The notes under the pieces: model-generated
What the model was told of the DNA's origin: nothing
Databases searched by the model: none
What the model saw: the letters and a program-made list of their open reading frames with translations, nothing else
Part shown: in pieces, positions 7,519-14,792 of the stretch
Numbering within the stretch: the first letter of the stretch is position 1
Layout of the letters: every line of letters begins with the position of its first letter
Translations under genes and position numbers: made by a program
Source of the DNA: Bacteroidales bacterium
GTDB lineage: Bacteria > Bacteroidota > Bacteroidia > Bacteroidales > UBA932
Length of the DNA stretch: 22,095 nucleotides
Direction: 5' to 3'
Assembly (NCBI GenBank): GCA_017555445.1
Contig: JAFZGK010000024.1
Location: 1 to 22,095 of the forward strand

Positions 7519-10209
7519 TCAGCCTTTACGATAGGCTGTAGGGGTCACGCCTACATTTTTACGGAACAATGTACTGAAATAACCGACGTCCTCGATACCG
7601 CACTGGAGCGCAATATCTCCGATAGAAAGATCTGTCGAGGAGAGCAGCTTCTTGGCCTTCGCCATACGCATGTTCAGGATATATTCGGTAGTCTTGCAGC
7701 CTGTGATAGCCTTGAGCTTTCTGTTGAGCTGGACTCTACCGATGCATAGCTCGGAAGCAAGCTTTTCGCAGTCCACATGACCGCTGGCAAATGCGCTGTC
7801 AAGAAGAGTATCGAATCTTTCCATGAATCCCCGGTCAGCTGCAGAATAAGAAGTATCTGCATCTTCCTTACCCTCTTCTATCTTCTTTCTGAGCTGCGCC
7901 CTCTGCTCAAGGAGCATCTTCACCCTCATGGACAGCTCCTTCTGGTCATACGGCTTCTCAATATACGCATCCGCCCCTGCTTCAAGACCTGCAAGGCGCT
8001 CCTCATGTCCCGCCTTTGCTGTGACCATAATTACAGGCACATGGCACAGAAGCTCATTCGCGCGTATCTTCCTGCAGAATTCAAGACCATCCATCACCGG
8101 CATCATGACATCTGTCACAATAAGGTCAGGAATTACTTCTTCCGCCTTCTTCAGTGCCTGCGCACCGTCGGCGGCGAAGTAGAAGGCATATCCGGAATCA
8201 AGATGCCTCATCTCCCAACGTGCGACTTCCGGCTTATCCTCCACGATAAGGATACGTGGAGCATCCTCCTGAGAAACGTCATCATTTACCAGCTGCTTAG
8301 CCAAAGGCTCGGCATCGCATACAAGTTCATCCGCACTTTCAATAGGGCCAGTTATCTTATCCTGCTTTAGAGGAAGCACCACAATGAACTCCGTACCCTT
8401 TCCGACCTCACTTCTGACCCTCACAGAGCCTCCCATGGCCTCAACAGACAACTTCACGACAGACAGTCCCACTCCTGTACCGATATCACCGCTGCCGCCG
8501 TAGAATGGCTTGAATATATCCTCCAGCTGGTCAGGGTGGATTCCCCTTCCGTTGTCAATCACCTTAATAACCAGATTCTCCCCTGCTCTCTCAAGAGAAA
8601 GAATGACCCTTCCTCCCCTGTCAGTAAACTTGAAGGCATTTGAAAGAAGGTTCTGCACAACCCTGAGGAACATATCAGGAACAAAGTCAATATCCATGCT
8701 GTCCTGGGTGTGTTCATACGAGAAGGCTACACCCTTGCTTTCAGCAAACCTCGAATATCGTTCACATATACCGGATACATAGGACACTATATCACCGCGT
8801 CTCCACACCGGATCCGGAGCAATGCCGGAGGTCATCTTCGCAACATCCAGCACCTGGCCGACAAGGTGAAGAAGTTCCTTCGAATGGTTTATGATATCCT
8901 GCGAATCCTCCTGAATTCCGATATCTTCCGAAGCGTTGTCACGTATTTTCCTTGCTGCCGAAAGAATCACCGTAAGAGGGGTCCTGAACTCATGAGCGAT
9001 GTTTACGAAATAGTTGTTCTTTGTAGAATCGAGCTCCCTGAGGATCTTCTGGTTCCTTGATCGCAGACGAAGAGCATAGAACAATATGGCTATAATGACG
9101 GCTGCCAGCAGAAGAGTCAGAAGAACGCTTACCAAGATCATGTTATTTCTGCGGTTTTCCTGATCGTGAGCCTTACGCATAGCCTCAACCTCCATACGGT
9201 TCCTTTCCCTTTCATATCCGGAACGGAGCTCATATATCTCAGTCTCATTTCTCTCCCTTGAGAGGCTGTCAGCATACTCAGTCGCCTTTTCAAGATAACC
9301 AAGAGCCGATCTGAAATCCCCTGAATACCTGTCTATCCGGTATCTGTAGTTATACAGGGTCACCAGGTGGGAGGTGGAACCGATTCCTTCTGCAACCTCT
9401 ATAGCTTCATCAGCATATCTGCGGGCGAGGTAGAGGTTCTCGAGCTGCATCTGTACTCTTACCAATGAGACTGCAGCCTGAAGCCAGTGCCATTTATCAA
9501 CTCCGTCGAAAAGGATATCGTACGCCGCCTTGTATTCCTCTGCAGCCTTTGAGAAATCCCCGTCCATCTCATACAGACGTCCGAAGTGATTGTTGCAGAG
9601 GGCTATTCCGAGCTGATTGTCTGTCTCCCTGTTGAATTTCATCGACAGGGTATAGTGGTGCCATGCTGAATCGATCTGGCCCATTTCCTCATAAAGGGCG
9701 CCGATATTCGCATGGTTGATGGCCTGACCTGTTCCGCTCTGAAGCTTCGCTTCGCCTTTGAGGGCTTCGCGGAAGGCACCCATAGCTATCTGGGAATTTC
9801 CCATGGAAAGATGTACATTGCCGATACCGTTGAGGGACACCACCCTGTTCTTGAGAGCTGTCGTGCTGGTCGAGTCACTCCACATCTCGCACCAGGTCAA
9901 AGCCTGGTAGTGCCATGACGCAGCTTCATCCAGAAGTCCCATCCTTCGGTAGACTGTACCGATATTGTTCAAGGCCTGAATGACCTCGAGCGTATCGCAT
10001 GAGCTGCGGGCATAATCCAGTCCTGCATTATGGGCCTGCAAGGCCTCATTATATTGACCGGCATTACGAAGATTCTTTCCAAGATTCTTGTAATGCAGCA
10101 CCGAATCAGCCACATGGACGCGGTCATCTGAGAGGGTTTCTATTGTATTTCCACCGATACATGATAGCATCAGCAGTAGTGTGAAACATACTGAAATCTG
10201 TTTTATCAT
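7519..10209 (-). CDS. TPR-sensor hybrid two-component regulator (kinase-receiver-AraC)
   Basis: This 896-residue protein joins sensor, kinase and response regulator in one chain, as in Bacteroidota hybrid two-component systems. An N-terminal export signal ends in LMLSC (C17, lipobox-like). TPR helices fill about 35-330 with a coiled segment to about 354, and one transmembrane helix lies at about 356-382. The kinase has H406 (AHEFRTPLT), N-box N520/N524 (VVQNLLSNAFKF), IDNGRGI at 551-557 and GTGVGLS. The receiver has E657/D658, phospho-acceptor D700 (IVTDVMMP) and K732. An AraC-type DNA-binding domain ends the protein (about 794-896). All key residues are present. The sensor is TPR-based rather than the beta-propeller of glycan-sensing relatives. 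It is divergent from the PqqD/ABC operon and probably autoregulated through 10228-10292. Confidence 0.93.
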   Translation of the reverse strand: MIKQISVCFTLLLMLSCIGGNTIETLSDDRVHVADSVLHYKNLGKNLRNAGQYNEALQAHNAGLDYARSSCDTLEVIQALNNIGTVYRRMGLLDEAASWHYQALTWCEMWSDSTSTTALKNRVVSLNGIGNVHLSMGNSQIAMGAFREALKGEAKLQSGTGQAINHANIGALYEEMGQIDSAWHHYTLSMKFNRETDNQLGIALCNNHFGRLYEMDGDFSKAAEEYKAAYDILFDGVDKWHWLQAAVSLVRVQMQLENLYLARRYADEAIEVAEGIGSTSHLVTLYNYRYRIDRYSGDFRSALGYLEKATEYADSLSRERNETEIYELRSGYERERNRMEVEAMRKAHDQENRRNNMILVSVLLTLLLAAVIIAILFYALRLRSRNQKILRELDSTKNNYFVNIAHEFRTPLTVILSAARKIRDNASEDIGIQEDSQDIINHSKELLHLVGQVLDVAKMTSGIAPDPVWRRGDIVSYVSGICERYSRFAESKGVAFSYEHTQDSMDIDFVPDMFLRVVQNLLSNAFKFTDRGGRVILSLERAGENLVIKVIDNGRGIHPDQLEDIFKPFYGGSGDIGTGVGLSVVKLSVEAMGGSVRVRSEVGKGTEFIVVLPLKQDKITGPIESADELVCDAEPLAKQLVNDDVSQEDAPRILIVEDKPEVARWEMRHLDSGYAFYFAADGAQALKKAEEVIPDLIVTDVMMPVMDGLEFCRKIRANELLCHVPVIMVTAKAGHEERLAGLEAGADAYIEKPYDQKELSMRVKMLLEQRAQLRKKIEEGKEDADTSYSAADRGFMERFDTLLDSAFASGHVDCEKLASELCIGRVQLNRKLKAITGCKTTEYILNMRMAKAKKLLSSTDLSIGDIALQCGIEDVGYFSTLFRKNVGVTPTAYRKG

Positions 10210-10227
10210 AGGTCACATTATTTAATA

Positions 10228-10292
10228 CAAATATAAGATACAGGGCTCTATACGTTATCTAAATAAATGACATATTTCTTGAAAAATGTGAC
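10228..10292 (-). promoter_or_regulatory. Promoter and tandem operator of the regulator gene
   Basis: The minus-strand TATATTTG (10228-10235) is an exact -7 box 18 bases before the kinase start, implying a short leader. After 24 bases come plus-strand half-sites TAAATAAATGAC (10260-10271) and GAAAAATGTGAC (10281-10292), 21 bp apart. Orientation and spacing match the two peptide promoters, which suggests autoregulation. A single inverted half-site, GTCACATTA (10212-10220), overlaps the leader. The divergent operon starts 79 bases away, so the same operator might also act rightward, but no perfect rightward -7 box was found; the best is AAATTTTG at 10326-10333. Confidence 0.6.
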
Positions 10293-10370
10293 ACAGCCTC
10301 CTTGGACGGTCATTATTTCAAATACAAATTTTGCTTATTCATCAAAAAGCCAGTATCTTTATATTCGGAT

Positions 10371-11276
10371 ATGAATACAGGAAAAACATATAAGGTTGCC
10401 GGTCATCTGTTCGAGATAAGAATGAACAGCAGGGACTCGTTGTGGAACCGGATGGACGAACCGTTCGGACATTTTGAGCATGACGCCGGAGCGTCCGACC
10501 TTCTGTTCAGCATCGGTATCCTTGAGAGCATCTGCAGAAATCAGGATGCGGATCAGGTATATTCCAATGCAGACAGTACTGAGCCGGGCCAGATGATACT
10601 GGATGCATTCAAATCTCGGGACGGATATTATTTCGAGTTCACCCAGCCGTCATCGAAAGAGGCCAACGGCCGCCTTTCGATAAGCGGCGACTTCAGGAAG
10701 GCCGAATGTGCCTTATATGGAAATGAAACAGAAAGATGGCTGACCTTCAATACTGCGGTCAACTTCTGTTTCCTTCTTGCGTCAGCATGTCACGATACAG
10801 CCTTCGTACATGCTTCCGCCGTAACATACAAAGGGAAAGCCTACCTTTTCCTCGGAAAGAGCGGCACGGGCAAAAGCACCCACAGCCGCATGTGGCTGAA
10901 TACCCTGAATGGAGTCGTGCTCATGAACGACGACCATCCTATAATAAGGATCGACGAAGACGGGAAACCCATCGCATACGGGTCGCCATGGAGCGGGAAG
11001 ACCCATTGCTATAAGAACATGCATGCACAGATCGGTGGAATAATAAGGATAGCCCGCGCGCCTTACAACAAGGCACACAGGCTCCATATAGTAGAATCCT
11101 ATGCATCCTTGATGACCAGCATTTCTGGTATGACATGGGAAAGGAATCTGGCGGACGGAAAGGACCGTACGATCCAGAAGATAATCGCTTCTGTACCTTG
11201 CTGGAGAATGGAATGCCTTCCTGATGAGGATGCGGCGAGAGTATGTTCACAGGCAGTAACGGAGGTGTGGGCATGA
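10371..11276 (+). CDS. HPr-kinase-like protein (peptide-cluster kinase)
   Basis: This 301-residue protein carries a P-loop GKSGTGKST (162-170), an upstream HASAV (147-151), and an NDDHP acidic motif (186-190) followed by GSPWSGK (204-210). This is the pattern of HPr kinase/phosphorylase C-terminal domains and of HprK-like proteins found in peptide modification clusters. True HprK has an extra N-terminal domain of a different type, and no HPr gene is nearby. In the paeninodin lasso pathway, an HprK homologue phosphorylates the peptide's C-terminal serine, so a peptide kinase role is plausible here. The ATG at 10371 is chosen over a TTG 69 bases upstream because the extra stretch is not family-like. 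It is the first gene of the five-gene operon and overlaps the next gene by ATGA. Confidence 0.78.
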   Translation: MNTGKTYKVAGHLFEIRMNSRDSLWNRMDEPFGHFEHDAGASDLLFSIGILESICRNQDADQVYSNADSTEPGQMILDAFKSRDGYYFEFTQPSSKEANGRLSISGDFRKAECALYGNETERWLTFNTAVNFCFLLASACHDTAFVHASAVTYKGKAYLFLGKSGTGKSTHSRMWLNTLNGVVLMNDDHPIIRIDEDGKPIAYGSPWSGKTHCYKNMHAQIGGIIRIARAPYNKAHRLHIVESYASLMTSISGMTWERNLADGKDRTIQKIIASVPCWRMECLPDEDAARVCSQAVTEVWA

Positions 11277-11716
11277 AAAAGATAAATGTACAGAACGACC
11301 TTCTCATCCCGGAAATAGTCCGACTTGTAGAGAAGGGTACGGCAGTCACTTTCACCCCGAAGGGTTCAAGCATGCTGCCGTTCATCCGTGGAGGAAAGGA
11401 CAGTGTCGAGCTCAAAAGGGCGGAGGGCGCCGGAGTCGGAGACATAGTGCTCGCAAGAGTCGGCCAGTCTGCCTATGTCATCCATCGCATAATCAGAATT
11501 GAGGGCGACGAGGTGACTCTCATGGGAGACGGAAATATCGCAGGCAAGGAGCGGTGCAGAAGGGAGGATGTCCTGGCATTGGCCACCAAGATAATAAGGA
11601 ACGGAAAGGAGACTGACTGCAGTTCATTCAGGCATAAGTCAGCTGCAACCGTATGGAAGATCCTCCTTCCGGCAAGAAGATACCTGCTTGCAGTATACAG
11701 ACGTATAATAAAGTAA
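11273..11716 (+). CDS. S24/S26-family peptidase-like protein
   Basis: This 147-residue protein has the serine peptidase box KGSSMLPF, with likely nucleophile S33, then GDIVLAR, then VIHRIIRIEGDEVTLMGDGN, with H71 and D86. This resembles SipW/Sec11-type signal peptidases, where a His replaces the usual catalytic Lys. No clear membrane-spanning helix is visible, unlike normal signal peptidases, so it may be cytoplasmic or peripheral. In this operon a natural guess is removal of the peptide leader, since the ABC transporter lacks a C39 peptidase domain; this is inference. The start at 11273 overlaps the preceding stop (ATGA) and has GGAGGTG about 7 bases upstream. An in-frame ATG at 11243 is less likely. 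Confidence 0.72.
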   Translation: MKKINVQNDLLIPEIVRLVEKGTAVTFTPKGSSMLPFIRGGKDSVELKRAEGAGVGDIVLARVGQSAYVIHRIIRIEGDEVTLMGDGNIAGKERCRREDVLALATKIIRNGKETDCSSFRHKSAATVWKILLPARRYLLAVYRRIIK

Positions 11717-11729
11717 TATACAGGAACAT

Positions 11730-11996
11730 ATGAAGATAGTGGACGGATTCGTACTTCGCGACATCATGGGACATGCGACCGTGATCGGAGAAGGGGTAAA
11801 TCAGGTTAACTTCAACAAGCTCATAACCCTTAACGGAACAGCAGCCTTCCTCTGGAAGGAGCTTGAGGGAAAGGAGTTTGACTGCAGCACTGTTGCAGAC
11901 CTGCTGGTATCCCAGTATGAGATCGACAGGGAGACAGCAGAAAAGGATGCTGCTGCCATCACAGCAAAATGGATGGAGATAGGACTTATCAGATAA
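11730..11996 (+). CDS. PqqD-like peptide chaperone (RRE domain)
   Basis: This 88-residue protein matches the PqqD fold: an N-terminal beta-hairpin (FVLRDIMGHATVIG), then FNKLITLNGTAAFLWKELEG, and a helical C-terminus with YEIDRETAEKDAAAITAKWMEIGLI. PqqD-like domains (RiPP recognition elements) bind precursor leaders and present them to modifying enzymes. In lasso pathways the stand-alone version reads a YxxP leader motif. Two small peptides with YV(A/S)PQ are encoded at 5348-5458 and 7281-7403 and are its likely clients. It follows the peptidase-like gene by 13 bases, and its stop overlaps the next start (TAATG). Confidence 0.88.
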   Translation: MKIVDGFVLRDIMGHATVIGEGVNQVNFNKLITLNGTAAFLWKELEGKEFDCSTVADLLVSQYEIDRETAEKDAAAITAKWMEIGLIR

Positions 11997-13102
11997 TGGA
12001 CGATTCTAAACTCGCTTTGCTCGCTCTCATAAGGACTGCCTTGTGGGGAGAAGAGCCGGAATTTGACAGGAAGCCGAACTGGCCTGAGGTGCTCAGATAT
12101 GCAAAAGAGCAGACTGTTCCAGGCCTGATAGCTGACGCTGTGCCGTCTCTTCCGGAAGAGATGAGGCCTTCGGCTCAGGAGAGCATGGCCCTATATTCCA
12201 TTGCTATACAGATTGCGCAGTCGCACTCTCTTCTAAACAAGAAAGTCGTTGAAATACAATCATTTCTAGCATCCCACAATATTCCTTCCGCCCTTTTCAA
12301 AGGTCAGGGACTCGCATCAAACTATCCTAAGCCTACAACGCGTCAATGCGGAGATATTGACATGTATGTAGGAGAGAAGAATTTCCTCAAGGCGATGGAT
12401 CTGCTGGAACCGGGTGTGGAGCATGATGTAACCAAATACAGGCACATGAAGCATTTCAATATGGAGTCTGACGGGGTTTCTATTGAGCTTCACAGGATAG
12501 CGGAAATACTGCCGGGATTCAGGTCTGACAGGCTTTTCCAGGAATGGACGATAGAGAGTCTGGAAAGCTCTAAACTGTACGAAGTTGAAATCGACGGACA
12601 TAAGGTGACTGTTCCTCCAGCAGATTTCAATGCGCCATATATCATGAATCATGCATGGCACCATTTCATAAACGGAGGAATCGGCCTGAGGCAGATCTGC
12701 GACTGGTCGATCTATCTCCATCGTTTCCATCATGACATCGACAAGGACGAACTCAAGAGGAATCTCAAGAGATTCAGGCTTGAAAACGCATGGCAGACCT
12801 TAGGCAGCATTGCTGTCAGGTATATCGGACTGCCTGAGAATGAATGTCCTCTATATGACGGCAGCTGCGACGGGAGGGCTGAAATGGTCATTGAAATCAT
12901 ATTCAGCGAAGGAAATTTCGGTAAGCATTCCAAATCAAAGACCGCACGTCCGAAGGGACATTTTGCGGGCAAATTCCACTCTTTCAGAAAGAGCACATCA
13001 AGAACCTTAAGAATACTGCCGATAGCACCGTTTTATGTGGTATATTCGTGGATATTCTATTTCATTAAGGGTATGAAAAACCTCTTCGTAAGGATAAAAT
13101 GA
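11996..13102 (+). CDS. PF14907-type nucleotidyltransferase
   Basis: This 368-residue protein has the signature of the uncharacterised nucleotidyltransferase family PF14907: FKGQGLASNYPKPTTRQCGDIDMYV at about 101-125. D120 and D122 are the likely metal ligands, and K102-G103 begin the nucleotide-binding turn. The HIELHR-like motif appears as SIELHR. The C-terminal part is basic and ends with an aromatic hydrophobic segment (PIAPFYVVYSWIFYFI). Homologues recur in RiPP clusters, including lasso clusters beside HprK-like kinases. Transfer of a nucleotidyl group to the peptide is possible but unproven. The start at 11996 overlaps the PqqD stop (TAATG); an earlier in-frame ATG at 11969 would overlap PqqD by 28 bases. 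It overlaps the ABC gene by ATGA. Confidence 0.82.
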   Translation: MDDSKLALLALIRTALWGEEPEFDRKPNWPEVLRYAKEQTVPGLIADAVPSLPEEMRPSAQESMALYSIAIQIAQSHSLLNKKVVEIQSFLASHNIPSALFKGQGLASNYPKPTTRQCGDIDMYVGEKNFLKAMDLLEPGVEHDVTKYRHMKHFNMESDGVSIELHRIAEILPGFRSDRLFQEWTIESLESSKLYEVEIDGHKVTVPPADFNAPYIMNHAWHHFINGGIGLRQICDWSIYLHRFHHDIDKDELKRNLKRFRLENAWQTLGSIAVRYIGLPENECPLYDGSCDGRAEMVIEIIFSEGNFGKHSKSKTARPKGHFAGKFHSFRKSTSRTLRILPIAPFYVVYSWIFYFIKGMKNLFVRIK

Positions 13103-14727
13103 GGATAATTGACTGCATAAAGTGGTTATGGCGGGCATCTGACGGTGTCCGTGGACATGTCGTGGCCTGTGCCGCGATAGGAATTTTCCATGTCGGTGCG
13201 TCGCTGACCTTTGTGCTATGTTCGAAGAAGCTCGTAGACATCGCCACATCCGGCAACGGAGAGACTTTTCACATGTACATATGCGGACTTGTGGCTGCCC
13301 TTGTGCTGCAGATCCTGCTTTCTGCATTGGAACAGACCCTTACCGTAAAGAGTGACATACTTCTGAAGAACAATCTTCGTCACAGACTGTTTACCAGCAT
13401 AATGTACAGCAGATGGAACGGTAAGGAGGCCTTCCATTCGGGAGATCTCGTCAACAGGGTCATGGATGACGTGAAGACAACCTGTGATACAGTGACAAAG
13501 TCTGTCCCATCCATCCTCAGCGACGGAATAAGGTTCCTTTCCGCATTCATCTTCCTTTTCATCCTTGCACCGGGCCTGGCTTGGACCATCCCCGGAATCA
13601 TGGTCTTCATGCTCCTTCTGAGCCGAAGCTATATCCTGAAGATGAGGAAGATAAACAGCGAGATCAGGTCAACCGAAGGTCAGCTACACTCAATGATTCA
13701 GGAAAATATCCAGCACAGAGTAATAGTCAACACTCTGGAGAAAACACCATATGTGAGCGATGCTCTCGCTGACCGCCAGCAGACCCTTAGCAAGCAGGTC
13801 AAGGGCAAGCTGAACTACTCCGTAACTACCCGCAGCATAATACAGACCGGATTTTCAGCAGGTTATGCGGCTGCATTCCTTTGGGGAGTGTTCGGAATCA
13901 TGCATGATACAGCGACTTTCGGAATCATGACAGCCTTCCTTCAGCTTGTCGGACAGGTCCAGAGACCGGTAATCAACCTTTCGAGCCAGATCCCTACCCT
14001 GATCAACAGCATCACAGCAAGTGAAAGGCTCGCTGAGATAGAGAACATGGAGGCTGAGGAAAAGGGTGAATCAATCAATCTCGGAAAGATGGCAGGATGC
14101 AGATTCAGCAATGTCAGCTTCTCGTATCCTGATTCCCGGAACAAGATTATAGACGGGTTCTCATATGATTTTGCGCCTGGCACTTCAACTGCGCTGACCG
14201 GAGCCACAGGCGTAGGAAAGAGCACCTTGATCAGACTCATGCTAGGTCTTATAAGACCTGTGGAAGGATCGGTTGAGATCTATAACAATGACACATCGGC
14301 ACCTGCATCATCCAAGACAAGGTGCAACATCATCTATGTGCCTCAGGGCAATACACTCATGAGCGGCACCATCCGCGAGAACCTTCTTCTAGGAAATCCT
14401 GACGCGTCGGAAGAACAGCTACGGGAGACCTTGACCATGTCCGTGGCCGGGTTTGTATATGATCTTCCAGCAGGCCTTGACACGCCGTGCGGAGAGCGTG
14501 GAAACGGTCTCAGCGAAGGTCAAGCCCAAAGGATCTGTATCGCAAGGGCCCTGCTGCACGAGGGATCAATCCTGCTTCTGGATGAGCCTACATCGGCCTT
14601 GGACGCGGAAACAGAAGATGCCCTCATCGGCAACATAACTTCACATTTCAAAAAAAAGACAATCATAATCGTGACCCACAGAGAGGCCACTGCCGCATTA
14701 TGCGACAATTTTCTCCATATTCAGTGA
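13099..14727 (+). CDS. ABC transporter, fused permease-ATPase (peptide exporter type)
   Basis: This 542-residue half-transporter has an N-terminal membrane domain (about 1-305, several hydrophobic helices) and an ATPase domain. The latter has Walker A GATGVGKST (368-376), Q416, the signature LSEGQ (471-475, a variant of LSGGQ), Walker B ILLLDE (491-496) and H527. It resembles exporters of lipids, bacteriocins and modified peptides. It starts straight at the membrane domain, so it has no C39 leader-peptidase domain; leader removal must be done by another protein. As last gene of the operon it is the likely exporter of the modified peptides. No clear terminator follows; the next gene starts 65 bases on. 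Confidence 0.9.
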   Translation: MRIIDCIKWLWRASDGVRGHVVACAAIGIFHVGASLTFVLCSKKLVDIATSGNGETFHMYICGLVAALVLQILLSALEQTLTVKSDILLKNNLRHRLFTSIMYSRWNGKEAFHSGDLVNRVMDDVKTTCDTVTKSVPSILSDGIRFLSAFIFLFILAPGLAWTIPGIMVFMLLLSRSYILKMRKINSEIRSTEGQLHSMIQENIQHRVIVNTLEKTPYVSDALADRQQTLSKQVKGKLNYSVTTRSIIQTGFSAGYAAAFLWGVFGIMHDTATFGIMTAFLQLVGQVQRPVINLSSQIPTLINSITASERLAEIENMEAEEKGESINLGKMAGCRFSNVSFSYPDSRNKIIDGFSYDFAPGTSTALTGATGVGKSTLIRLMLGLIRPVEGSVEIYNNDTSAPASSKTRCNIIYVPQGNTLMSGTIRENLLLGNPDASEEQLRETLTMSVAGFVYDLPAGLDTPCGERGNGLSEGQAQRICIARALLHEGSILLLDEPTSALDAETEDALIGNITSHFKKKTIIIVTHREATAALCDNFLHIQ

Positions 14728-14792
14728 TTTTAAGATAAAAAGGATTAACTTTATAGATTGTTTGTGAAATTTAATAAATCATCATAACCTAT

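Noticed and set aside
10211..10220. Inverted GTCACATTA as a rightward operator for the PqqD/ABC operon
   Set aside because: There is no partner half-site 21 bp away and no TAnnTTTG box at the spacing seen in the three leftward promoters. I kept it only as a single half-site.
10302..10370. Upstream TTG start for the HprK-like gene
   Set aside because: The added 23 residues have no family resemblance, and the ATG at 10371 suffices.
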